Shown piece after piece: positions 19,448 through 28,381 of a stretch of 64,000 nt of DNA (positions within the stretch are counted from its first letter, which is position 1; every line of letters starts with the position of its first letter). The stretch is taken from positions 186,001-250,000 of the forward strand of contig CBDANW010000002.1 of NCBI GenBank assembly GCA_965197825.1, read 5' to 3'. Both the position numbers and the translations under genes were made by a program. The notes beneath the pieces were generated by a model, which saw only the letters and a program-made list of their open reading frames with translations, made no database searches and was not told where the DNA came from. This DNA is from CBDANW01 sp965197825 (GTDB lineage Bacteria; Acidobacteriota; Vicinamibacteria; Marinacidobacterales; DATDRI01).

Positions 19448-20334
19448 TGGCGGAAGAGCGGCTGCTCTTTGATCCGAACGAGCTTTCTCCGATTGGCGCC
19501 AAGGCGAGCGGCCCTACCTTTCGGCCGCTCAAGTATCCACTCTGGACGGAATACAAAGCGGCACTGATCGCCCAATACCTTTACTACTTCGTGATGATCA
19601 CGAAGCACGGGACCTACATCGACGGATTCGCCGGTTCCCAAAATAATCACGCGGGTATGTGGGCTGCCAAGCGGGTGCTCGAGTCGGAGCCGCGGTGGCT
19701 GCGCAATTTTCACCTCGTGGAACTGGACGGGAACAAGATTGCTGGCCTGCAGGCGTTGAAAGCTGCTGAGGACGCCGTGCCTTCGAAGCCAAAGAGATCG
19801 ATTGAGGTCTATCAGGGCGACTTCAATACAAAGGTCGACAGCATTCTTTCGGCGGGGTCAATAAAGCCAACGGAGGCGACGTTCTGCTTGCTCGATCAGC
19901 GAACGTTCGAATGTCACTGGAAGTCACTTGAGAAGCTGGCGTCGTACAACCCCGCACGCGAGCACAAGATTGAGCTGTTCTACTTCTTGCCGATCGGGTG
20001 GCTCGATCGAGCATTCGCTGCTACCAGGGACGAAACGCTGATCGCCAATTGGTGGGGTAGACCCGACTGGCGACGATTGCATAGTCTGAACAAGCGTCAG
20101 CGAGCAGATGTCTTCGTCGACCGGATCAAGGCGGAGCTGAGCTACGCCTCTGTCGTCCCTTGGCCTATCTACGAAAAGCAAGGAAGTAACCGGATGATGT
20201 ATTTCATGATTCACGCTACCGATCACCCAGAAGCGCCGATGCTGATGCGCAGAGCCTATAGCCGCGCCGTCGATCCGATCGAGCCGATGGAGCAGCTAAG
20301 GTTTGCGTGGGAGGACGACGATATCGAATCTTGA
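19447..20334 (+). CDS. tcmP: Three-Cys-motif partner protein TcmP
   Basis: 295 residues. Family features: LKYPLWTEYKAALIAQYL, TYIDGFAG, the Rossmann-like FHLVELDGNK, QGDFNTKVDSIL, CLLDQRTFECHWKSLEKLA, and IELFYFLPIGWLDRA. It resembles a methylase-like fold. The start is taken at the ATG overlapping the stop of the DUF5131 gene (TAATG). The pair is known to co-occur; its job is not established as far as I know. Confidence 0.85.
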   Translation: MAEERLLFDPNELSPIGAKASGPTFRPLKYPLWTEYKAALIAQYLYYFVMITKHGTYIDGFAGSQNNHAGMWAAKRVLESEPRWLRNFHLVELDGNKIAGLQALKAAEDAVPSKPKRSIEVYQGDFNTKVDSILSAGSIKPTEATFCLLDQRTFECHWKSLEKLASYNPAREHKIELFYFLPIGWLDRAFAATRDETLIANWWGRPDWRRLHSLNKRQRADVFVDRIKAELSYASVVPWPIYEKQGSNRMMYFMIHATDHPEAPMLMRRAYSRAVDPIEPMEQLRFAWEDDDIES

Positions 20335-20344
20335 CAGCAATGTG

Positions 20345-20392
20345 CGGTAAAGTCTTAACGTCATCTCACCAACACTTAATGGCGGAAGCACC
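20345..20392. repeat. End fragment of the GGTGCTTCCGCC repeat family
   Basis: Reverse complement of the left end of the 166-bp element at 49873-50038 (TCTTAACGTCATCTCACCAA on the plus strand). 20393-20473 holds nothing recognisable. Confidence 0.7.
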
Positions 20393-20473
20393 ACGGCTTT
20401 CTGCTAGTCGCCAGTCAGCCGTGTGAGGCTGTCCGTAAAGGTATCGGCGATGCGAAACTCCATATCGTCCCGA

Positions 20474-22150
20474 TCAGTCCGCCCACTCCTCGGCAGCCCA
20501 CTCAAGCAGCCGCTCTTCGCGCTCCTTGATCGACCTTAACTTCCAGCCGGCGGTGTCAATGACGTCTGCCACTTCGCCCGCGATCAAGAGCCCCGTCTTG
20601 CGGTAGTGCGCCGCCTTGCCCTTCGCCCGCTTATCCTGCAACGCCGAGTTGAGCTTCGGCGGCAGAAGCACCAGATTCCCGAGCCGGTGCCGAGATTTGT
20701 CAGGCGCCTGACTCTTCGCCCAGATGTGCTCGATCGACTCGGACGGACTGACCATCCAGATTTTTTCCCACTGCTCGTTGCTGAAGTTCAGCTTCTGTTC
20801 TCGGGCGAGGTGCTCCTCATACCGGAACATGAAATAGCGGAGTTCTGCCTCCCAGCCGTCGTAGCAATTCTCGTTTCGCAGAGAGTCTACGGCGTCCTCG
20901 ATAGGGAACTCCTCGCCGATCTTCCCGATGGCCTCGTCGATAGCGTCCACAGAGAGCTGCTTCTTGATGACCCGCCACGCCAGTCGCACGTAGTCACCCA
21001 CGCGGGTCCGTGCGTCTTTCTTCAATAGGCCATAGATTCTGAAAGAGACCTTCTCCCAATGGCTGAGGAGCTGCCGGCGCTGCTTCGGCGTGATGTCCTC
21101 ACGCAGGTGGATGGCCGTCGCCAACAGACGCGCCTGAGAAATCCTCGTCACCGCGTTGAGGCGGGGGTTGCCGGTGACGGTTTCGCACGCCTCGGTCACA
21201 CGAAGGAGCCACGCAGCGACGGCGTGGATCTTCTTCGCGGTCCCCGTGGCTTCTCGCAATTCCGCGACAGCGTCTCGCTCGCCCAGCGGGCGATTAGGCG
21301 TCTCCATGACATTGAGAGTGGCCGCAAACCGGAGAGCTTCGGTACTCAGGCCCTGACTTAGCCCGATGACGCTGTAGATATCCCGCCAGACGGTGTGCAG
21401 GTCCTTGACCAGACCCTCCAGATTGACGTTCTTCAGCTCGAACGCCGTCCCCATCAGGATGCTCTTGAGACGGTCCAGCCACGACACGTCCAACCCGCGA
21501 CTGTTCAAGACCTCGAAGACCGTGTAGACCGTCTGTTCGTCCTCGATCTCGTGCAGGAGGAAGAACAGGCGATTCTTGAGCAGCGCCGCCAGAGAGGACA
21601 GCGATTTGCCGCCATCCGTCCACTTTGCGGTGAACGCCTGGCAATCCTCGATCGCCCGAAGAATCTCGCGGTCGGCCAGCGTCGTGGCCGATGCCGATGC
21701 TGGAGACGTGTCTTCCCGAAGAAAGGTCGCGAAGTGGTAGCTGCTGTCGTGATTGGTCTGGAGCAGGAGCAACTCGTCGCCCTCGACCTTGACGAGCAGC
21801 TCAGATAGTTCACGCGCTAGCTTCGCCTCGGCCTTGTCTTTGCGATTCAGTGCCAGTTTGATCGCGTTCAACAGGATGATGAGCGTCGTGAGACGCTGCT
21901 GTCCGTCTACGACTTCGAGGACGTGGAACTCGTCGGTCCCGAGAGTCTGTTTCTCCCGCCGTAGGCAGACCACTGCGGCCATGAAGTGGCCCGCATCCTG
22001 CCCTTTGGTACGGACCTTCTCGATGTCTCCAAAGAGATCCTGTCTCTCACTCGATGTCCAACTGTAGGAGCGCTGGTATTCCGGAATGCGGAACAGACGG
22101 CCGTCGAGCAGCTTCGACAGGGTGAGGTATTGCGGATGAATCGTAATCAT
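20474..22150 (-). CDS. GmrSD-like DUF262-DUF1524 restriction protein
   Basis: 558 residues. The DUF262 (ParB-like nuclease/NTPase) N-terminus has RIPEYQRSYSW and EVVDGQQRLTTLI; the middle has VFEVLNSRGLDVSWLDRLKS; the C-terminal DUF1524 domain has an HNH-like core SIEHIWAKSQ ... RLGNLVLLPPKLNSALQDK. Such fusions are type IV-like enzymes that attack modified DNA (GmrSD) or other phage-defence nucleases. The His of IEHIW is kept. The start overlaps the stop of an upstream gene remnant by ATGA, so it was once in an operon with a methylase-like gene. It appears complete. Confidence 0.88.
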   Translation of the reverse strand: MITIHPQYLTLSKLLDGRLFRIPEYQRSYSWTSSERQDLFGDIEKVRTKGQDAGHFMAAVVCLRREKQTLGTDEFHVLEVVDGQQRLTTLIILLNAIKLALNRKDKAEAKLARELSELLVKVEGDELLLLQTNHDSSYHFATFLREDTSPASASATTLADREILRAIEDCQAFTAKWTDGGKSLSSLAALLKNRLFFLLHEIEDEQTVYTVFEVLNSRGLDVSWLDRLKSILMGTAFELKNVNLEGLVKDLHTVWRDIYSVIGLSQGLSTEALRFAATLNVMETPNRPLGERDAVAELREATGTAKKIHAVAAWLLRVTEACETVTGNPRLNAVTRISQARLLATAIHLREDITPKQRRQLLSHWEKVSFRIYGLLKKDARTRVGDYVRLAWRVIKKQLSVDAIDEAIGKIGEEFPIEDAVDSLRNENCYDGWEAELRYFMFRYEEHLAREQKLNFSNEQWEKIWMVSPSESIEHIWAKSQAPDKSRHRLGNLVLLPPKLNSALQDKRAKGKAAHYRKTGLLIAGEVADVIDTAGWKLRSIKEREERLLEWAAEEWAD

Positions 22151-22260
22151 CTGTTGACCCGGAACACCTTCATGACCTCATCGCCGAGGTGATTGAACAC
22201 CTTCACGGCGATGCGCTCATTTGCTCGGCTTCTCACCGGGATTTCCGTTTTGCCTGCCCC
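22147..22260 (-). pseudogene. C-terminal remnant of a DNA methylase-like gene
   Basis: Only the last 25-30 codons make sense: RIAVKVFNHLGDEVMKVFRV, a terminal pattern I associate with Mod-like site-specific DNA methyltransferases. The stop overlaps the GmrSD-like start. The preceding frame out to 22503 is not recognisable as the same protein, so the gene was cut here. Confidence 0.4.
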
Positions 22261-22542
22261 GGATGGACCCGTTATACACCCGAAACCCGAGGCCTGCACC
22301 GTCGTGATGGCTGCCGGCACGTCGCAAGAGGGCTGTTGCACGAGGTGCGGCGGGAGCCCGAGCACTGGCCCAAGGCGGTCGCACGGGTTGTCGGCCAGGA
22401 ACTCCATCGCGATGGACGGCGCGCACTGGCCGATCTGCGTATTCGCGTTGCCATCCGCGACGAGCGCCACGCGGGCCTGACCTGATCCCACGGTTAGTAC
22501 CACGTTGTATCTCAGTCATTCGGTGCTGACAAGAGCTGGTTG

Positions 22543-23215
22543 AAGCCGGCGTAGCGGAGCCGGTTTCAACCAAATCGTTTCCGGCGACGGCGGTCGGTAA
22601 CCCAACGAGCTGTGGGGTCTGAGGCGATTGAACCCTAATCGCAAAATCTTCGAAGCACGAAAACGCGAAACAGCCGCACTGGGCGCAGGCGAGAAGCTCG
22701 TGCTGGGGCACCCGCTCGCCGCCACTATAGGTGATTCTGCACGGTGTATGCAGAACCTGGAAAAGGTGCTATTCACGGGGCCAAAGACCTCAGACACGGT
22801 GACGTTTATTTGCGATTAGGGTGAACTCTTGCCGCCACCTTTCGATCACTACCTTGGCCTCCTTCAAGGTGTAGAAAATCTCTCCGTTGAGCAGTTCGTC
22901 GCGTAGCTTACCACGGCCGCGGCCGTAAACTCCGGGCCGTTATCGGAGCGAATATGTTCCGGGACCCCTCGATGCACGAACAGCATCGATCGCTAGACAC
23001 TCCTTGGTGTATTCGTCGACTAGCGTCAGCAGGCGCAAGGCTCGACCTTCTTCATGCCGTGCAGTGATGTAGGAAATCGTAGGCCCAAACATGGTCCTTG
23101 CGCTACGGCCCTAGGCGAATGCACGAACCGTCATTCAGCCATAGCCGTGCTCGTTTCGGCTGTTTCTTTGGCACCTTCAGCCCTTCGCGGCGCCAGATCC
23201 GTTGACGTCTAGTCC
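22543..23215 (-). pseudogene. IS3-family orfB relic
   Basis: Read on the minus strand: RIWRREGLKVPKKQPKRARL, then HVWAYDF, TLVDEYTKECLAI, SDNGPEF, an internal deletion, then KLRDELLNGEIFYTLKEAKV, RWRQEF and NRLRPHSSLGYRPP. Several frameshifts and stops make it inactive. A 189-bp element is inserted near its 3' end. Confidence 0.8.
22633..22821. mobile_element. MITE-like element with 4-bp target duplication, inside the IS3 relic
   Basis: Terminal inverted repeats CCCTAATCGCAAA / TTTGCGATTAGGG, length 189 bp, flanked by TGAA on both sides (22629-22632 and 22822-22825). Removing the element and one TGAA restores the IS3 transposase frame RWRQEFNRLRPHSS. It has no transposase and differs from the other repeat families in the window. 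Confidence 0.85.
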
Positions 23216-23218
23216 GAA

Positions 23219-23268
23219 ACATCCGGGTGCGCTGGTCTTGAGTGTGTTATTGGACACGATGCCTTCAC
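23219..23268. repeat. Copy of repeat family R4
   Basis: Reads CCGAAACATCCGGG ... GGTCTTGAGTGTGTTATTGG ACACGA; a diverged version of the sequence at 24358, 44628 and 61305. Confidence 0.5.
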
Positions 23269-23341
23269 GCTTCCGTGAAGCTGGGCCGCTTGCTTAAGAG
23301 GCTCTGGAAAAAACATTCTTCGAGCTCTCGCTCTGTTTTTT

Positions 23342-23771
23342 TCACGAATCGTCATCATCTTCCCGCCTGCAAAGCATGTAGCGATTCATCTGTACCGCGC
23401 CAGGCTCATCTCCCTCAAGACCAAACCCTTTTTCCTCCAGCATCTCTGCTATTCTCCTGTTGGTAGAAACAAACTCAGCTTCCCACTGCGCATCCTGCTT
23501 TGGGTCCTCGGAACACAGACGCATTGAAGAAAAGCGTCTCGAGCGACTCGCAACTCCCATCGGCACGAATACGAACATGTCTGTCATCCGTCATCCGGTG
23601 CGCGGCATAGTAATCGAGATACCACCCTTTTTCGTCAGAGCCGAACACGTACCATATCGCCCAGCCCTGTTTAATGATCTTTCCCCGCTGCTTGCCCTCG
23701 ATCGCTTCCGCAGGCAAACGAATACCCCAATGAGAGAAATACTTGCTAAAGGCAGCTTCTATTTCCTTCAT
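23342..23771 (-). pseudogene. Frameshifted gene of unknown function
   Basis: Starts MKEIEAAFSKYFSHWGIRLP and runs through QGWAIWYVFGSDEKGWYLDY to CESLETLF, where a one-base shift near 23525 moves the frame to MRLCSEDPKQDAQWEAEF and on to the end MLCRREDDDDS. Joined, it would be about 140 residues, soluble and acidic at the end. Family not recognised. Confidence 0.6.
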
Positions 23772-23874
23772 CGGCCTCTCCAAGCTGTCCCTGCCATTCT
23801 TGGGGTTCAGTCAAACCGATCATCCGACAGCGGAAGAGATGTTTTGAACCGCTCCGAGTTTTCCGGAGACTGTT

Positions 23875-24260
23875 TTAGTTGAAGACCAAGAGCTCGTTCG
23901 GGCGTGGGGCGTTGAAGTCGCGCTCCACGAAGTCCATCGGGCGAGCGCCGCTCGAATCCGGCTTCGTCGTCTTGAATCGACGTCCAGGGACCGCTCCCTG
24001 GAGGCCCCTTTCACGCATCAGACGGGCCACCGTGCATCGAGCCACGTCGCAGCCCTCACGGCGAAGCTGACGCCAGAACATGCGCACGCCATACACGTCA
24101 AAGTTCTCTTGCCGTACACGACGAATCTCGCCGCGGAGTTGGACGTCGCGCTTCGCTCTCGCTGACTGGTGGCTTGGGTCCTTCTCTCGCGCTTTCTGCT
24201 CGTAACTAGGTCGAACGGGGCGATCGGGAGCATCCGGCAGATCGGCTCGACTCCGTAACT
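23875..24260 (-). pseudogene. IS3-family orfB N-terminal fragment
   Basis: Contains the HTH_21 region YGVRMFWRQLRREGCDVARC, TVARLMRERGLQGAVPGRRF, and MDFVERDFNAPRPNELLVFN, where it stops. The rest of the DDE domain is missing. Upstream codons (QKAREKDPSHQS, RRVRQENFD) are in frame without a clear start. Confidence 0.75.
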
Positions 24261-24357
24261 CTCACGGTTCACGTCGACGAACAACACCATCACTTCGGTC
24301 GGCGGCGGCGCGATCTGGTGGGCCCAGGTTGGCCATAGCTTCTTGGCTTCGAGCGTA

Positions 24358-24840
24358 GCCCGTCCTGTCCAAAAACACAAACGAACTCAAGACTGGCGCG
24401 CCGGGCCGTTTCGATCGTCATCGACCCATAGCGCGCCCCAGATCTGGGGCGTGTCGGAGGCGATGTCGGCGATTCGGGTTCCCCGTACGCGCGGGAAAAC
24501 ACGGTCCAGCAACGGGAATGCCACGCTCCCGGGCGGAGACCTGGATCCAGGCCCGGGCCGCACATGGAACCAGAACGTGCTAGCCGGCTACGCCGCGGTA
24601 GCCCTGGCCTTGATTCTGGACTCCTCGGGCGGCCTCTTTTCCGACGCTGCACGGCCCTGTCAGCGACCCGCTCCCCCCCTTTGGCGCAAACGTGGCACTC
24701 GAAAATCGAGATTAGAGACCAAAACCGAAAATGAGGCCTGTTCAGCCCTTCTAGCGCGTCTCTGGTGACACCTATCTCTGTAAAACCCCGCCAACCGCGC
24801 GGAAAATCTCATCCGTCTCTGCAGTGCCACAATTTGCAAG
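24358..24840. repeat. R4 repeat followed by sequence with no recognisable gene
   Basis: 24358-24416 is an R4 copy (CGTCCTGTCCAAAAACACAA then ACGAACTC). From 24417 to 24840 I find only unlikely frames with low-complexity Arg/Pro translations and no ribosome site. Confidence 0.5.
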
Positions 24841-24844
24841 ACTG

Positions 24845-26535
24845 GGTGGCGGATGGTGCAGTTCGGAGCTATCCGGTCTCGGCCAAAAGGTGTTTTTTCA
24901 GTTTTTTCAGTCTTCCCCGTCCTTTTCGCCGCGCGGGTAGTGCGGCAATGTAGCGAATACTCAGAGAAGCCCCGGTGCCCACATCGTTCTATCTGCTTCC
25001 TCTACAGTGATTTAACGGACGCCGTCACGTGCTGGCCCACGCACACCTCATCGACGGGTGGTCGTTCGAGCCTGAATTCAAATCGGCTTCAATCAGCTTT
25101 TCTATACGGTAATTTCAACTTCCTTGACGCCTGAAAGAGGGCCGTGTCGTAAACCCTCCGGAGGAGGCTAAGGCCGTTACTCATTGTCGCAAAAGGCTTT
25201 ACGCCTCATCGGCGGACGTTTCGTCGACGGGAACACCTTTCCGGCTATCGCAGTCGGCAGGCTCGAGTGGGGGCGAGTGGAGCTTCCGATTCTTGGCTGG
25301 AAACGATCAGAAACAGAGCAAAACAGGCCATCAACTGGCAATTTGGGGCGATTTGGGGGCTTATCGTGTCCATTTTTGCGCTTAATCGCGCAGACAATGA
25401 GAAGACGCTTAACGCCTAGATCGCGTCTGAGGAGAAGGCGAATAGCGGAATTCGAATTGGTCAAACCTCGAATTCATCCAGCGGAGCTTTACGGAGGAGA
25501 CGAAGATGGCTCCGCCAGACGGTGCAGTACAAGGAGCTATCCGCTCTTGTCTGGAAACCATGACAGGGAATTTGGGCCAGTTTGAGTCTGATTGGTGGAG
25601 GCCAGTGTCGGAGAGCAGCTTGCTGCTAACCGAGGCCATTCACGAAGTGGGCGCTGGCAGATGCAGCAGGCAGGCTCACAGCGTTGCACCGAGCACTCGT
25701 TGTTTCTCCCAATCGTCGGGAAGCGGATGATGCAGGAGGTAGCTCGAGGTCAGCCCAACGGGCTGGCGGCCTTCGACAATGGCGCGGACGATGTCGGGGG
25801 CCAGGAAGGCATAACGGATTGCCTTGCGCACGCGGGCCGTTGGGATGGCGTCTTCGGTGGCAATCTGCTCATAGGTTTTGCCTGCTTTGATCCGGTCGAG
25901 CCAGAAGAGGGCGTTGGCGATATTGCGCAGGAGGGTGCGGTCGACGGATTTCGTGGGGTTGCCCAGAACGAGCTTGGTCTCGACGCCGCGTCGACGCAAG
26001 CGGAACGGTGCGTGGATGCGGAGTGCATCCTCGCGAATGCGGTCGGGCCCCATAGAGAGGTAAGCAGCGAACGCATCGCGGTCGAGGAGGATAGACACAG
26101 AGCCGGGGCTGATATCAACCCGCCGGATAAGGCGGAGCAGGGGGACTGCCGAGGCACTATCATTATTGCTACCGGAACACAGCCCGTCTAAAAAGCGATG
26201 TACCGAGGCGAGTTCTTGCATCGTCGGGGTGTGGGTCAGCGAGGCCGGGAAGGTCGTGGCATCCACATGCTGTCGGATGAGATGCACGACGGTCTGTTCC
26301 AGCATGGGCGCGGGCAGGCGCCAGCCGGAGAGGTCCTTTTGGCCACTGTGCTGGATGAGGCGCCGGGAGACGTAGTAGCGGAGCCGTTGCCCGTTTTTCT
26401 TTTTGGTGTGGCTCGGCGTCAGCCGGTCCCCGGTCTCGTCGAAGAGCTTGCCTGCCAGTGGGGAAGGGGCGGCGCGGCCCTTCGTCGTGCGTCTCCTTGG
26501 TTTGGCAGCCCCTGCCTGCAGCTGCGCCTGGACCG
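24845..26535. repeat. 1.7-kb duplicated segment, copy 1
   Basis: Matches 61603-63302 almost base for base. The first 830 bp (24845-25675) have no convincing gene; the rest is a serine recombinase remnant. This copy is cut on the right by the left end of element N3 at 26536. Confidence 0.9.
25676..26535 (-). pseudogene. Large serine recombinase, C-terminal part (copy 1)
   Basis: About 285 codons of the C-terminal region: LFDETGDRLTPSHTKKKNGQ RLRYYVSRRL (zinc-ribbon region of the large serine recombinases), then a helical tail including IANALFWLDRIKAGKTYEQI and ATEDAIP, ending RVLGATL. The resolvase catalytic domain and most of the recombinase domain are lost at the IS junction (26536). The reading frame that remains is intact, unlike copy 2. 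Confidence 0.82.
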
Positions 26536-26930
26536 CGTCCTGTGCCAAAACTCGGCCCTTTTGAAATAGACCATAAATCAGCAGCTTAGTGTCTGTGTTT
26601 GCGACCGGGCCAGTAAAAGGCCCACCGATGAGGCTCCTTCATCACTATTATAGTCGGCACCCTGGGCATCAGCGGGGGAACTGTCCGGCCCAGCAGGCTT
26701 CTGGTCAGGCTCCATCGCGGTAGGGTCGAGGGCTGGCACGGTACTCCGTAGGCGCGGCCTATCTGTTTCTCCCCGTTTCCTATGGGAGTGCCCGTAAGGT
26801 CAAAATACTCATGCGGCTTCCCTATGGTAGAAACGTAGCAACCCGCCAAGCCGTTCACGGGAGCGCACCATAGACACTAAGCTGCTGATTTATGGTCTAT
26901 TTCAAAAGGGCCGAGTTTTGGCACAGGACG
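26536..26930. mobile_element. Non-autonomous 395-bp element N3 with both IS ends
   Basis: Left end CGTCCTGTGCCAAAACTCGG, right end GGCCGAGTTTTGGCACAGGA plus CG, no transposase. Its interior includes about 50 bp also found (inverted) at 34105-34155 and a short stretch shared with the fragment at 44520. It truncates the recombinase on its left and abuts the CRISPR remnant on its right. Confidence 0.75.
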
Positions 26931-26936
26931 CCACCT

Positions 26937-27089
26937 GTCTCCCCTCGCTTCGGCGGGGGGAGTGGATTGAAACCGAGGTTGATCATCCATACCCGGAAGT
27001 CGTATTTCGAGTCTCCCCTCGCTTCGGCGGGGGGAGTGGATTGAAACGACGAAGCCGAGCCGGCAAAGAGCCAGATTGATGGTCTCCCC
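26937..27089. CRISPR. Decayed CRISPR array: two full repeats and a truncated third
   Basis: Two identical 37-bp repeats at 26937-26973 and 27011-27047. Each starts GTCTCCCCTCGC, has an internal hairpin-like CCCCTCGCTTCGGCGGGG and ends with the GTGGATTGAAAC tail familiar from type I arrays. Spacers: 37 nt (26974-27010) and 34 nt (27048-27081). A third repeat survives only as GTCTCCCC (27082-27089). No cas genes are in the window, so the array is an orphan. Repeat 1 lies six bases from an IS right end. Confidence 0.85.
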
Positions 27090-27091
27090 GA

Positions 27092-27238
27092 TTTTACTTG
27101 ACCGACGGACTTAGTCAGATATATGATCCTGAAAGTGGTAATGAAATTCAATTTCAACATTACCCAGTTGCTGCAGGTGCCGGGCACACGTTCTACAGAG
27201 AGACGTCGCTTGTTACAAACGAACGGTGGAGAGGCTGA
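27092..27238 (+). pseudogene. 3' remnant of an unknown gene fused to the CRISPR remnant
   Basis: A 48-codon open stretch, FYLTDGLSQIYDPESGNEIQ and on to HTFYRETSLVTNERWRG then TGA, reads like natural protein and is less G+C-rich than its surroundings. It has no start; its 5' end coincides with the break in the third CRISPR repeat. Family not recognised. Confidence 0.45.
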
Positions 27239-27261
27239 TGAAGTGTTCTAAACCCTGAGGC

Positions 27262-27305
27262 AAAAAAACGCTCGCCGGATGTTGCCACACCCGGCGAGCT
27301 TGCAC
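27262..27305 (-). terminator. Hairpin terminator on the minus strand
   Basis: GCTCGCCGG (27270-27278) pairs with CCGGCGAGC (27291-27299). Seven A residues precede it on the plus strand, giving a T-run after the hairpin on the minus strand. No minus-strand gene now lies to its right, so it may be left from an older gene order or act on the upstream plus-strand remnant. Confidence 0.55.
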
Positions 27306-27410
27306 GAACGCACGGTCCACAAGACCTAATCACACGTGAAGACGCGCGACAACGCTCGCTCACTGCATTTTAGCGGCGAGAGGGTGTGGCGCGCAACTAA
27401 TAGGAGTGCC

Positions 27411-28367
27411 ATGACTCATATCGCTCGGCTTCTATTGTGCTCGACCCTCTTTCTCTCACCCGTCGGCTCGACGCTCGCTGCGGCGGCTGATGAGCAACTC
27501 GGCGTGTTGGTCGTGGCTCATGGCTCGACGGCGGCGTGGAACGCCAACGTCGAGGCCGTGGTGACGATTATTCAACAACACATACCATCTAAAGTGGCGT
27601 ACCTGATGGGTGCGAAGAACCGCACACCGCAGGAGGCGTACGACGAACTGGTCGTGGCTGGTGTCCAGCGGATTGTCGTCGTGCCGCTCCTGGTATCTTC
27701 TTACAGCTCGCACTACGAACAGGTCCGCTTCATTGGCCGCCTTCGTGACGATTACCCGGGCTCCGAACGGATGAAACTCACGCCGCTGCACGGGCCTGCT
27801 GACGTTGTCGGCGTCACGCCGGCGCTTGATGCAGATCCGATCCTCGCTGACATCTTGTCCGACCGGGCGCGTGCGCTCAGTCGTGACCCATCCACGGAAA
27901 GCCTCGTCATTGTGGCACACGGGCCGAACGGCGTCGCAGACGCAGACCGGTGGATGGACGTGATCCGGGAACTTGGCGTCCAAATCCGGTCTCTCGTTCC
28001 GTTTAAGGAGGTCGACGTCCGCCTCTTGCGAGATGATGCGCCCACACCGGTCAAAGACCAGGCGCTCTCGGAGCTCAGACACTCGGTGGCCAACCGTGCA
28101 GCGTCGGGGCGGGTCGTCGTTGTGCCGCTCCTGCTCGGGCCGGGACGCGTCGTCGACCAGGTACCCAACGTACTCACTGGATTGGATTACCTCTGGGACG
28201 GTCGACCCGTGCTCCCGGACAGCCGGATCGCTGACTGGGTCATGTCCCAGGTCGAGCATGTATCGGCGCAGCAAGATGCAGCCAGCCGGCAGTCGACTGA
28301 TCGGCAGGTGACCGACCGGGCGCTGCCGCCGAAACCGACGCTGCTCAGTCGACAGATGATTGGCTGA
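27411..28367 (+). CDS. Exported CbiX-like chelatase (two-domain)
   Basis: 318 residues from the ATG after TAGGAG. A signal peptide (MTHIARLLLCSTLFLSPVGS, then TLAAAADE) sends it out of the cytoplasm. Domain 1: VLVVAHGSTAAWN and VVVPLLVSSYSSHYEQVRF, with both likely metal-site histidines. Domain 2: VIVAHGPNGVADADRW and VVVPLLLGPGRVVDQV, with the second His replaced. CbiX/SirB proteins insert Co or Fe into sirohydrochlorin in the cytoplasm; an exported version beside a TonB receptor suggests a role in handling tetrapyrroles or metal outside. The gene end overlaps the open frame of the receptor. Confidence 0.82.
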   Translation: MTHIARLLLCSTLFLSPVGSTLAAAADEQLGVLVVAHGSTAAWNANVEAVVTIIQQHIPSKVAYLMGAKNRTPQEAYDELVVAGVQRIVVVPLLVSSYSSHYEQVRFIGRLRDDYPGSERMKLTPLHGPADVVGVTPALDADPILADILSDRARALSRDPSTESLVIVAHGPNGVADADRWMDVIRELGVQIRSLVPFKEVDVRLLRDDAPTPVKDQALSELRHSVANRAASGRVVVVPLLLGPGRVVDQVPNVLTGLDYLWDGRPVLPDSRIADWVMSQVEHVSAQQDAASRQSTDRQVTDRALPPKPTLLSRQMIG

Positions 28368-28381
28368 CTTTCTTCGATTCC

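Noticed and set aside
23300..23345. Possible terminator or attachment site near AAAAAACATTC
   Set aside because: No stem of useful length and no matching copy.
25184..25585. 133-codon frame conserved in both copies of the 1.7-kb duplication
   Set aside because: Conserved because the DNA is duplicated; the translation is Arg-rich with no ribosome site and no family resemblance.
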